A DNA stretch of 64,000 bases from Alloacidobacterium sp963823845 (lineage in GTDB: Bacteria; Acidobacteriota; Terriglobia; Terriglobales; Acidobacteriaceae): contig CAWGND010000014.1 in assembly GCA_963823845.1 (NCBI GenBank), forward strand, positions 186,001-250,000, given 5' to 3'. The position numbers and the translations under genes were made by a program. Below are positions 17,975 through 25,340 of the stretch, piece after piece. The notes beneath the pieces are model-generated. The model had not been told where the DNA came from. It was given only the letters and a program-made list of their open reading frames with translations, and did no database searches. The number at the start of each line of letters is the position of its first letter. Position 1 is the first letter of the stretch.

Positions 17975-19696
17975 ATGAAACCCTGTTTGCTGTTAGCCGC
18001 AAGTGCCGCGATGATCGCTGCACTTACAACCCCAGCGCATTTAACAGCCCAAGACAACTCCGGTTCAAGTCAAATCAAGCATGTGCTCCTCTTGAGCATC
18101 GACGGAATGCATGCCGTCGATTTTCTGAACTGCGCTAATGGAATAGAAGACGTAAATGGTGGTGACCCGTATTGCCCGAACCTGTCCTCCTTGGGACACA
18201 ATGCAATCAACTACACCTCAGCTTCCACTTCGAAGCCTTCGGACTCATTCCCAGGACTGATGAGCATTGTCACAGGCTCAACTCCAAAGACGATGGGCGT
18301 CTACTACGACGTAGCCTATGACCGTTCACTCGACCCGCCGGAAAAGACAACCGGCAATGGCGTGGCCGCCGGACCATGCACACCCTTTACACTGCCGACC
18401 GGCACTACAACCGAATACGAAGAAGGCATTGACATCGATCAGACCAAGCTGAATGGCGGATGGCCCGGAGCGGGCTTGACCGATGGCGGCGTTGGCTCCA
18501 TCGATCCCAAGCGCCTTCCGCGCGATCCCGCCGCAGGATGCGCTCCCGTTTTTCCCTGGAATTTTGTTCGGACGAACTCCATCTTTAAGGTCATCCATGA
18601 CGCTGGCGGCTATACCGCATGGTCTGACAAGCATCCTGCTTATACCGCGATTGCAGGTGGAGGCGGCGGTTTAGCGGTCGACGATTTCTACTCTCCGGAA
18701 ATCAACTCCAACGTAGTTGCGCTGCCCGGAGTCATCACATCGGAAGGAATATCCTGCGCGGCCATTCGCGATCCGGGCGCTGATCTCACTGCGTGGACCA
18801 ATAGCTTCCAGAACATCCAGTGCTACGACACGCTGAAGGTGAACGCTATTGTCAACGAAATTCACGGCAAGACGCACAGTGGATTGGCCGGCAAAGTACC
18901 CGTGATCTTTGGCATGAACTTTCAGGCCGTCAGTGTCGGACAAAAACTGATCGAGGGGGGTGTCACAGGCGGCTATCTGGACGCAAAAGGTGTACCGTCG
19001 GCTTCACTGCTCAGCGAGATCGAATACGTCGATGCGTCCATCGGTGACATGGTTAATGCTCTGAAAAGCACAGGTTTGTTCGAAAATACCCTGATCGTTA
19101 TCACGGCAAAGCATGGACAATCGCCCATCGATCCCAACCTCTACAAGGCCCATCCGGGAAAGACGAATAACGGCACATCGCCCGCAAACCTTCTCGCGAG
19201 CCTTCTACCCGATTCCGAATCGCCCGCGAATCCAACCGGCATCGGCCCCACAGAAGATGACATTTCGTTGCTGTGGCTTAAGCCGGGATCAGACGTAGAG
19301 AGCGCAGTCCAAACCCTGGAGAAAAATGCGACAGCTATCGGATTGGGCCAGATCTTCTACGGTCCCACCGTATCGCTTAACTACAACACGCCGGGACTTG
19401 GGCCGGGCATGGATCCGCGCACGCCTGACATCATCGTCACCCCGAACGTAGGCGTCACCTACACAGGAAGCGCTGCAAAGCTTGAAGAACACGGCGGTTT
19501 CTCGCATGACGACACAAACGTAATGCTGCTCCTGGAGAATCCTTCCTTCGCGCGCCGTACCGTCTCCACGCCAACAACAACATCACAAGTGGCCCCCACG
19601 ATTCTCATTGCACTGGGACTCGATCCCAATGCCTTGCAGGCAGTAAGACAAGAGGGCACAACCTCACTGCCCGGAGTCGCCCAGGCACTTAAGTAA
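17975..19696 (+). CDS. Exported alkaline phosphatase-superfamily / nucleotide pyrophosphatase-type enzyme
   Basis: 573 aa from the ATG at 17975 (MKPCLLLAASAAMIAALTTP), preferred over the GTG at 17963 because the GGAGG lies between them. A signal peptide ends near LTAQ. The phosphodiesterase fold is indicated by HVLLLSIDGMHAVDF (metal-binding Asp), then SASTSKPSDSFPGLMSIVTG (nucleophile region), TLIVITAKHGQSPIDP and GGFSHDDTNVMLLL (metal-binding His/Asp). The family hydrolyses phosphate mono- or diesters; the substrate is unknown. Monocistronic, closed by the hairpin at 19718. Confidence 0.88.
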   Translation: MKPCLLLAASAAMIAALTTPAHLTAQDNSGSSQIKHVLLLSIDGMHAVDFLNCANGIEDVNGGDPYCPNLSSLGHNAINYTSASTSKPSDSFPGLMSIVTGSTPKTMGVYYDVAYDRSLDPPEKTTGNGVAAGPCTPFTLPTGTTTEYEEGIDIDQTKLNGGWPGAGLTDGGVGSIDPKRLPRDPAAGCAPVFPWNFVRTNSIFKVIHDAGGYTAWSDKHPAYTAIAGGGGGLAVDDFYSPEINSNVVALPGVITSEGISCAAIRDPGADLTAWTNSFQNIQCYDTLKVNAIVNEIHGKTHSGLAGKVPVIFGMNFQAVSVGQKLIEGGVTGGYLDAKGVPSASLLSEIEYVDASIGDMVNALKSTGLFENTLIVITAKHGQSPIDPNLYKAHPGKTNNGTSPANLLASLLPDSESPANPTGIGPTEDDISLLWLKPGSDVESAVQTLEKNATAIGLGQIFYGPTVSLNYNTPGLGPGMDPRTPDIIVTPNVGVTYTGSAAKLEEHGGFSHDDTNVMLLLENPSFARRTVSTPTTTSQVAPTILIALGLDPNALQAVRQEGTTSLPGVAQALK

Positions 19697-19717
19697 TTGT
19701 CTGGCTTACCAAACGAA

Positions 19718-19748
19718 ACAGGCGGCAGCTCACGAAGCTGCCGCCTGT
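19718..19748. terminator. Hairpin terminator between convergent genes
   Basis: Perfect 13-bp arms ACAGGCGGCAGCT (19718-19730) and AGCTGCCGCCTGT (19736-19748), loop CACGA. It is placed between the phosphatase-like gene and mqnD and could serve both strands. Confidence 0.75.
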
Positions 19749-19841
19749 AATTTCTGCCCGGCTCCCGATAACGTCCATCGCTGAGTACAGCCTTCCCATC
19801 GCCACGAATAGGGCCGAAGGCGCGTCCGCCTGAACGGCAAG

Positions 19842-20738
19842 TCAGCCGACGAAATCCACCTTCACCGGATGCGGAATGATCCCGCGCTCATGCCCGAGCG
19901 TAAGCAGTCTGCGAATCGCCTCGCGCCCGTCCTCTCCATAGTTCAGGGTGCGCTCATTCACGTACATCCCGACAAACTTGTCTGCCAGATTCGTATCGAG
20001 ATCGCGCGCAAACTGCATCGCATACGACAGCGCCGCTTCGCGATTGTCCAGCCCATGCTGAATGCTGTCACGCAGCGCCTGTGTCACCTTCACCATCACA
20101 TCGTTGCCCAGCGAACGCCGTATCGCATTTCCGCCGAGAGGCAACGGAAGCTTCGTCTCTTCGCGCCACCACTGCCCCAGGTCGATCACTTTGTGCAGAC
20201 CGCTCTGCCCATAAGTAAGCTGTCCTTCGTGAATGATCAGGCCCGCCTGAAAATTCCCGGCAATCACTTCAGGAATAATCTTGTCGAAGGGAACAACCGC
20301 AGTCTCAATCTCCGGAGCAAAAAGCTTGAGCGCAAGATATGCCGTCGTCAGTTTCCCTGGCACGGCGATTTTCAGCTTCTTAACCGCGTTCAGTGAAAAC
20401 TTGTGGCTGGCCACGATCATCGGCCCATAGCCTTCGCCCACCGAGCCGCCGCAGGCCATCAGGGCGTAGTTATCCTGAATATATGGGTACGCATGGAACG
20501 AAATCGCCGTCACATCATAGAAGGCCTCGTGCATTGCCTTCTGGTTCAGCGTTTCGATGTCGCAGAGCGCATGGGTAAATTTGTAGCCGTTCACACGAAT
20601 CTTGTTCGTTGCCAGCCCATAGAACATAAATGCGTCATCGGAGTCCGGGCTGTGCGCAATCTTGATCTCGCGAGGTAGCGCGGGGGGTGCGTGCGGTTCG
20701 GCAGATTCAGTTTTTGAGGAGGAGATGGATGCGGTCAC
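19842..20738 (-). CDS. mqnD: 1,4-dihydroxy-6-naphthoate synthase (menaquinone, futalosine pathway)
   Basis: 298 aa, periplasmic-binding-protein fold but cytoplasmic (no signal peptide). MqnD converts cyclic dehypoxanthinyl futalosine to 1,4-dihydroxy-6-naphthoate. Signatures are IKIAHSPDSDDAFMFYGLAT (about residues 25-44), DIETLNQKAMHEAFYDVTAI and CGGSVGEGYGPMIVA. It is the last gene of a leftward group cutA - small membrane gene - bioY - mqnD. Menaquinone is the electron acceptor that the complex I of this window would reduce. Confidence 0.88.
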   Translation of the reverse strand: MTASISSSKTESAEPHAPPALPREIKIAHSPDSDDAFMFYGLATNKIRVNGYKFTHALCDIETLNQKAMHEAFYDVTAISFHAYPYIQDNYALMACGGSVGEGYGPMIVASHKFSLNAVKKLKIAVPGKLTTAYLALKLFAPEIETAVVPFDKIIPEVIAGNFQAGLIIHEGQLTYGQSGLHKVIDLGQWWREETKLPLPLGGNAIRRSLGNDVMVKVTQALRDSIQHGLDNREAALSYAMQFARDLDTNLADKFVGMYVNERTLNYGEDGREAIRRLLTLGHERGIIPHPVKVDFVG

Positions 20739-20806
20739 TGCAGGTTTGGTTCCTTTCTACTTCTATCGAAGCGCGAGTAGCGCTCGCGCCATGGGGTGGG
20801 GAAAAA

Positions 20807-21406
20807 TCAGCGGCCAACCGCCCCTTCCATTCTACGCACACGCAGCCAGCCTGCGGCGATGGCAGCGGCAGCGCAAACCTTGAGCGCATCACCGGGAAGA
20901 AAAGGAACCACTGAAAGAGAAAGCAAAGTTGAAAAATGTTGATGCGTCACCACCGCCATCCACGTAGCGCCCGAGGCAAGAATCACCGCATCGCCCGCTG
21001 CGGCAGAAACCAGTCCCGCAGCAAACCTGTGACCGCGAAGGCGGCTGTACATAAGGCTCACCAGCGCTGCCACAAAAGGATACGACATCAGATATCCGCC
21101 AGTGGGCCCCATCAACTGCAGAATCCCGCCCGGTCCCTGCGGCGTAAACACCGGCAGGCCAGCCGCGCCCTCCACCAGGTAGAGAGCCAGCGCTGCAAAC
21201 GCAGCCGCCGGGTCTAGCAGCAATCCAAGCAGCAGAACAGCAAACGGCTGCAACGTCATCGGCACAGGAGTAAAGAACAAGGGCACCGATACATGCGCGC
21301 AAATCGCAACCAGCGCGCTTCCCGCAACAATTGAGGCAATCCAGCGAACCGACGAATAAGCGGGCAAGCCTGGCGCAACGGTAGTTGATGCTGAGGTCTG
21401 TGCCAT
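20807..21406 (-). CDS. bioY: Biotin transporter BioY (ECF substrate-binding subunit)
   Basis: 199 aa, six hydrophobic segments. The BioY core is VSVPLFFTPVPMTLQPFAVL, then EGAAGLPVFTPQGPGGILQL and GPTGGYLMSYPFVAALVSL. It binds biotin in the membrane; the EcfAT energising module is not nearby. Start at 21406 (MAQTSASTTVAPGLP); the mqnD gene follows after 68 nt. Confidence 0.93.
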   Translation of the reverse strand: MAQTSASTTVAPGLPAYSSVRWIASIVAGSALVAICAHVSVPLFFTPVPMTLQPFAVLLLGLLLDPAAAFAALALYLVEGAAGLPVFTPQGPGGILQLMGPTGGYLMSYPFVAALVSLMYSRLRGHRFAAGLVSAAAGDAVILASGATWMAVVTHQHFSTLLSLSVVPFLPGDALKVCAAAAIAAGWLRVRRMEGAVGR

Positions 21407-21439
21407 AAATCTGTCTTCCCCCTGCTCCCGGAATTGAAC

Positions 21440-21598
21440 CTATTCAGAATCAGCCTTCGAAACGGTTTCCTGTTCTTCCGCAATCTCCACATGCTTCTCG
21501 CGGGCTGCTTCGTGCCGGCGTATGTGCCGAGCAACCGCAACCGCCGTAAAAATCAGCGCAATAATGCTCAGCACGAAAACAACATAAAGCACACGCAT
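21440..21598 (-). CDS. Small single-span membrane protein (52 aa)
   Basis: Read directly from the sequence: ATG at 21598, TAG at 21440-21442. It begins MRVLYVVFVLSIIALIFTAV, one membrane helix, followed by a charged tail (ARHIRRHEAAREKHVEIAEE). It fits neatly between cutA (33 nt upstream) and bioY (33 nt downstream), so it is probably co-transcribed. Family not recognised. Confidence 0.65.
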   Translation of the reverse strand: MRVLYVVFVLSIIALIFTAVAVARHIRRHEAAREKHVEIAEEQETVSKADSE

Positions 21599-21631
21599 GG
21601 GCAACCTTGAGAATAACAAAATTGGCCTGCG

Positions 21632-21952
21632 CTATTCGAGAGATTCATCCAGCCACCGCAGATACGCCGCGCTGCCCCCGTCCACCTTTAGAATCACAAA
21701 CTCCGGTACGTCATAGGAATGCAGTCGGCGCACAGCCCCCTCCAGCGCCTCCAGCTTTTCCACACGTGTTTTGATTAGCAGCAACACCTCGGAGGCCTCT
21801 TCAACCGCACCCCGCCAGCGATACGCAGATGTAACGCCGTCAACAACATTCACGCAAGCCGCCACCCGCTCTTCCACAAGCGCTCGTGCCATCCGTTTGG
21901 CTTCCTCTGCGGAAGAAACCGTCGTCAGAACAACCCGATAAGGCTCCATCAA
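21632..21952 (-). CDS. cutA: Divalent cation tolerance protein CutA
   Basis: 106 aa, the usual length of the trimeric CutA1 family. Motifs: VVLTTVSSAEEAKRMARALV, ERVAACVNVVDGVTSAYRWR (with the conserved Cys), VEEASEVLLLIKT and HSYDVPEFVILKVDGGSAAY. The biological role of CutA1 is still debated; copper tolerance was the original claim. First gene of the cutA-bioY-mqnD group. Confidence 0.95.
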   Translation of the reverse strand: MMEPYRVVLTTVSSAEEAKRMARALVEERVAACVNVVDGVTSAYRWRGAVEEASEVLLLIKTRVEKLEALEGAVRRLHSYDVPEFVILKVDGGSAAYLRWLDESLE

Positions 21953-22448
21953 TCACCCCGACAATTCGCAATGCACTAAATCGGCAGAAACACAGCTCGA
22001 ACTAAATCAGCAGGTGCACAGCTTGCGGCAAAGCAACCGAAGCACAGCCAGCTTAAATGGGTAGAAGCACCGGCCTTTAGGCCGTTGAATAAGAAAACCT
22101 AATATGCGGGGCTTTAGCCCCGGAGTTCCTACGCATCCAAAGAATTCACCATAACAAACATTCGCGCACAAAATAATTTGCCGAGGTTGGTTCCTTTTCC
22201 CCATAAAGGAGAACTTCCGCTTGACGACACAAGTGAAAGAAAAATTTACTGGAAAGGTGAGGGAGGCTGTCAGGTCGTCGGGCAAAGCGCAGAACACGGT
22301 AATTGTGTGCCCGACGGTTAATTGAATCGATACGGCCGCCGATAAAGAAGAATGAGCATGAACAAAGTGGGGTAGGCGCGGGCTTTAATCCGTGCATCAA
22401 CCCAGAAGGATAGAAAAGGGGCTTTAGCCCTGGGGCACACACCGAGTA
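21953..22448. other. 496-nt gap with two family C repeats
   Basis: No convincing gene. GGGGCTTTAGCCCC at 22108-22121 and GGGGCTTTAGCCC at 22418-22430 are family C palindromes, each preceded by a related hairpin-like block (GGCCTTTAGGCC at 22072 and a CGGGCTTTAATCCG block near 22378). Confidence 0.7.
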
Positions 22449-22820
22449 GTGAAGCAAATCGCACAAAACCCGAATCTCATCCGCGCCGCCGTTTTCGCAT
22501 ACCGCATGCGTCGCCGCATTGCCACGGCCGCAGCCGTCGCCCTCGCAATCTTTCTAGGCTATCATGTCGTCGTTGGCCAGAACGGCGTCACCGCGTATGA
22601 ACAGAAGCGCCTCGAAGACAGGGAACTCCAGAAGCAGATCAAGCAGCTGCAGGACGAAAACGCCAGCATGAAGGAGCACGTAGACCACCTGAAGAACGAC
22701 CCCGACGCCATCGAGCACGAAGCCCGCGCGCGCCTCCACTACACCCGCCCGGGCGAGGTCATCTATACCTTGAACGACAAACCCGCCGACAAAACGACGC
22801 CCGCCCCCGCAACAAAATAA
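22449..22820 (+). CDS. Septum formation initiator, FtsB/DivIC family
   Basis: 123 aa bitopic protein of the divisome. A membrane helix at about residues 24-42 (ATAAAVALAIFLGYHVVV) is followed by a leucine-rich coiled coil (RELQKQIKQLQDENASMKEH) and the family end DPDAIEHEARARLHYTRPGE then VIYTL. The start used is GTG 22449; the ATG at 22506 would shorten the basic N-terminus. Monocistronic. Confidence 0.85.
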   Translation: MKQIAQNPNLIRAAVFAYRMRRRIATAAAVALAIFLGYHVVVGQNGVTAYEQKRLEDRELQKQIKQLQDENASMKEHVDHLKNDPDAIEHEARARLHYTRPGEVIYTLNDKPADKTTPAPATK

Positions 22821-22825
22821 AAGCT

Positions 22826-22857
22826 GTCATCCTGAGCAACGCGAAGGGCCTGCTTTT
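22826..22857. repeat. Interspersed repeat family A, second copy
   Basis: GTCATCCTGAGCAACGCGAA followed by GGGCCTGCTTTT, closely like 14850-14881. Directly after the FtsB-like gene. Confidence 0.6.
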
Positions 22858-22949
22858 CGCGATGGTAGCCACTACAAAGGTGGGAGCGTGAAAACCCAAA
22901 CACACCTCAACAACAGACACTCCAAAAAGGGCATCAAAATCCGGTGACT

Positions 22950-23702
22950 ATGCGCGCACGACTCCTCATTCCCCTCCTTCTTCTGGCCACGCTGACTGCA
23001 CACGCCCAGCAATTCCCCAACGACCAGCAACAAACGCTCCTCGACCTTACCAACAGAGCCCGCGCCGATCAGGGCCTGCAACCGTTGCACTGGGACCCGG
23101 CACTCGCCGCCGCCGCCCAGGCGCACGCGCAAAAGATGGTCAACCAGCACGCCCTCTCTCATCAGTTCCCCGGAGAGCCCGACCTCCAGACGCGCACCGC
23201 GCAAGCTGGAGCGCACTTCCGGGAAATAGCCGAGAACGTAGCCATGGGCGGCGGCGCCGAAGGCGTGCAAAAAGAGTGGATGAACTCACCGCCGCACCGC
23301 GCCAACATCCTCGACCCCAGGCTCACTAACATCGGCATCGGAGTCGTCGAGCAGGCCGGCTACTGGTACGCTGTCGTCGACTTCGACACCGCCGTCCAGA
23401 GCATGGCCTCCAACCAGATCGAGCAGAAGATCGCCGCCCTTCTCAGCCGGCACGGCATCGACACATCCCGTCCACCCGATGCCGCACGCAAAGACTGCGC
23501 GAATGACGAAGGCGACGTCAGCGGCACGCACGCGCTCTTCGTCATGCGCTGGGAAGGAACAAGCCTCGACCGTCTGCCCGATCAGCTCGAGCAACGCCTG
23601 AGCACTGGCCGATACAAAACCGCATCCGTAGGCGCGTGCAGCAACCAGCAGGCAGCGAACCAGGGATTCACCACCTACCGCGTCGCCGTATTGTTGTATT
23701 AA
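22950..23702 (+). CDS. Secreted CAP-domain (SCP/PR-1-like) protein
   Basis: 250 aa from the ATG at 22950. Signal peptide MRARLLIPLLLLATLTAHAQ. CAP core at about residues 20-150: LDLTNRARADQGLQPLHWDP, HAQKMVNQHALSHQFPGEPD, FREIAENVAMGGG, WMNSPPHRANILDPRLTNIG and GYWYAVVDF. The conserved His/Glu residues of the CAP cavity are kept. A C-terminal ~90 residues with two cysteines is not recognised. Function of bacterial CAP proteins is mostly unknown. Confidence 0.9.
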   Translation: MRARLLIPLLLLATLTAHAQQFPNDQQQTLLDLTNRARADQGLQPLHWDPALAAAAQAHAQKMVNQHALSHQFPGEPDLQTRTAQAGAHFREIAENVAMGGGAEGVQKEWMNSPPHRANILDPRLTNIGIGVVEQAGYWYAVVDFDTAVQSMASNQIEQKIAALLSRHGIDTSRPPDAARKDCANDEGDVSGTHALFVMRWEGTSLDRLPDQLEQRLSTGRYKTASVGACSNQQAANQGFTTYRVAVLLY

Positions 23703-23734
23703 AAAAAATCACCGGCAGGTGGAAACTGCCGGTG
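23701..23734 (-). terminator. Intrinsic terminator for the leftward gene at 23802
   Basis: CACCGGCAG (23710-23718) and CTGCCGGTG (23726-23734) form a 9-bp stem; on the minus strand the stem is followed by eight T (A run 23701-23708, which overlaps the stop of the CAP gene). Confidence 0.85.
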
Positions 23735-23743
23735 GCGCAATGC

Positions 23744-23783
23744 GGTGATGGAACAGGCAGCGTCCGCCACCTGTTCCATCACC
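23744..23783. terminator. 14-bp perfect hairpin between convergent genes
   Basis: GGTGATGGAACAGG (23744-23757) and CCTGTTCCATCACC (23770-23783) with a 12-nt loop. No T run follows closely; it probably helps to separate the convergent transcripts. Confidence 0.6.
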
Positions 23784-23801
23784 GAAACCTGTCTATCAAT
23801 T

Positions 23802-24683
23802 TCAAGCGGTCTGCGGACACGCAGTAATCAGCAGCCCTTCATTAGCCGAAAAGATCAGCGTCGTCATCGCGAACGTCCGGTGCTGCGCGTCGTTGTTCTG
23901 CAGCAATGTTGTGAACTTGTTCACGGTATCCTCGATTTGCGCCGTTACCGCCGGGCGTAATTCGTTGTCCACAATCCGCCCCAGGAATGCGTACGCCATC
24001 TTCGTCATCCCCGTCGAAACCGCATCTGAGCAAGCGCCACTTAATATGCCCGATAACACGGGGAAGCTCGCCGTCGGATCAACCACCGGCGCGGCAACAA
24101 ACACATGGCCGTTCGCTCCTGAAATGGTCAACTGGATATGGATATCCATGTCCGCGTCGAACCAGTCTGGAACATTGATCGTGATCGGTACATGAATATC
24201 GACCAGCCCGGCATCGCCCGCCGTCACCGTCGATCCGCCTGGATTCAGGGAGAAATTTCCCCCGCCGCTGAACGCCGAATCCAGGGAGTCTTTCAGCTGG
24301 GATGTAAAGGTCGCAGCGGTAAAACTCTCATCCTGGCAACCGGTCGTATTGACCAGGACCGGAATCGCCTTCAGTATCCTGGCCGCCAGCGGCAGTGGTG
24401 GATCATTGATCCCAGCTCCCAGGGTGAAGTTTTGCCCCTGAGTCGCCAGCTTGAATGTCTTGCTGCCGGAGTTAGCAACCTCTTGTCCGTTCAGGCTAAT
24501 AACGATGTCGAATCCGGTATTCGGTACCGTTACATTCCAGGTGGCCGTTACCGTGCCAAAGGGATCGACCTTGGTCGGAACCACCGTAAACGTATTCAGC
24601 TTTACCTTATTTAAGGCGTCCTTTTCTGACTGGGTTGGGACCCGAGGCTTGGCCGGGCCCGTGGGATCCATAGTTTTAACCAT
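23802..24683 (-). CDS. Unknown protein downstream of a tail-tube-like gene
   Basis: 293 aa from the ATG at 24683 (MVKTMDPTGPAKPRVP), which has GAGG 7 nt upstream; the frame is open to 24752. No signal peptide. Residues ~25-80 look like an Ig-like beta-sandwich (FGTVTATWNVTVPNTGFDIV then ISLNGQEVANSGSKTF); two more beta-rich blocks follow (NVPDWFDADMDIHIQLTISG) and an alpha-helical block before the end HRTFAMTTLIFSANEGLLIT. The last strand resembles the last strand of the neighbouring tail tube protein. Family not recognised. It is the second gene of a two-gene unit. Confidence 0.7.
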   Translation of the reverse strand: MVKTMDPTGPAKPRVPTQSEKDALNKVKLNTFTVVPTKVDPFGTVTATWNVTVPNTGFDIVISLNGQEVANSGSKTFKLATQGQNFTLGAGINDPPLPLAARILKAIPVLVNTTGCQDESFTAATFTSQLKDSLDSAFSGGGNFSLNPGGSTVTAGDAGLVDIHVPITINVPDWFDADMDIHIQLTISGANGHVFVAAPVVDPTASFPVLSGILSGACSDAVSTGMTKMAYAFLGRIVDNELRPAVTAQIEDTVNKFTTLLQNNDAQHRTFAMTTLIFSANEGLLITACPQTA

Positions 24684-24768
24684 ATCTAACCTCGCTTTTC
24701 CGTATCTGAGCGATAGTGCAGCGAGGCAGTCTTCTGTTACGGCATTTCCCAAAATTCAGCGCATGCGC

Positions 24769-25170
24769 CTAGGGCACAATCTCAACGCTTTCAGCCGACA
24801 AAATCAGCGTCTCAATCGCCACTTCCGAGGTCTTACCCCCTAACGGAGGCCCGACATATTTCGTCGTGTAAGCCTGAACAAATCGCCACGACTGCAGCGG
24901 CGTGTTGCCCGCACCTCGTTGCGTCACTATGACGTCAAGTTTGCTCGTCGCTCCACCACTGCGCGCCCCCGCAATCCAGTTCGACAAAGTGCTTGAACCC
25001 GCTACCACGCCGCGCTTCAGCGTCACGTCCCCAACCTTATGCAAGCCAGGCACCTTCCGCGGAAGCCCCTCCGCATCCGCGAACCCGCCAAGCGGCGTCT
25101 CCGCGCCGAGAGAATCTTTCAGATAGACGACAAAAGCATACGCAGCAAACACCACCGACCGATCAGCCAT
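24769..25170 (-). CDS. T4 gp19-like phage tail tube protein
   Basis: 133 aa from the ATG at 25170 (MADRSVVFAAYAFVVYLKDS), chosen for GGAGGA 7 nt upstream. It matches the gp19/tail-tube family of contractile phage tails and extracellular injection systems: FADAEGL, then VPGLHKVGDVTLKRGVVAGS, LSNWI and, at the end, SEVAIETLILSAESVEI. The usual acidic loop between EGL and PGL is about 20 residues shorter than in typical members. No sheath, baseplate, spike or ATPase gene is near, so it is an orphan. The unknown gene 23802-24683 follows on the same strand after 85 nt. Confidence 0.78.
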   Translation of the reverse strand: MADRSVVFAAYAFVVYLKDSLGAETPLGGFADAEGLPRKVPGLHKVGDVTLKRGVVAGSSTLSNWIAGARSGGATSKLDVIVTQRGAGNTPLQSWRFVQAYTTKYVGPPLGGKTSEVAIETLILSAESVEIVP

Positions 25171-25340
25171 GACGGTTTCCTCCGGGTCACAGATCCATCT
25201 TAAGCTTCGGGATGCGGTGACCATGTCGAGCCTTGGACGACTGATCAGGCCCTACATCAATGATTTAGCTATACTCAGCCAGCACCAACTATGCCTCCGC
25301 GGATCGATCTCACGGCATAGCCCCTGCGGAAAGAAGTCGC

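Noticed and set aside
23802..25170. Considered as part of a prophage or complete injection system
   Set aside because: Only the tube-like gene is recognisable; neighbours are housekeeping or exported enzymes.
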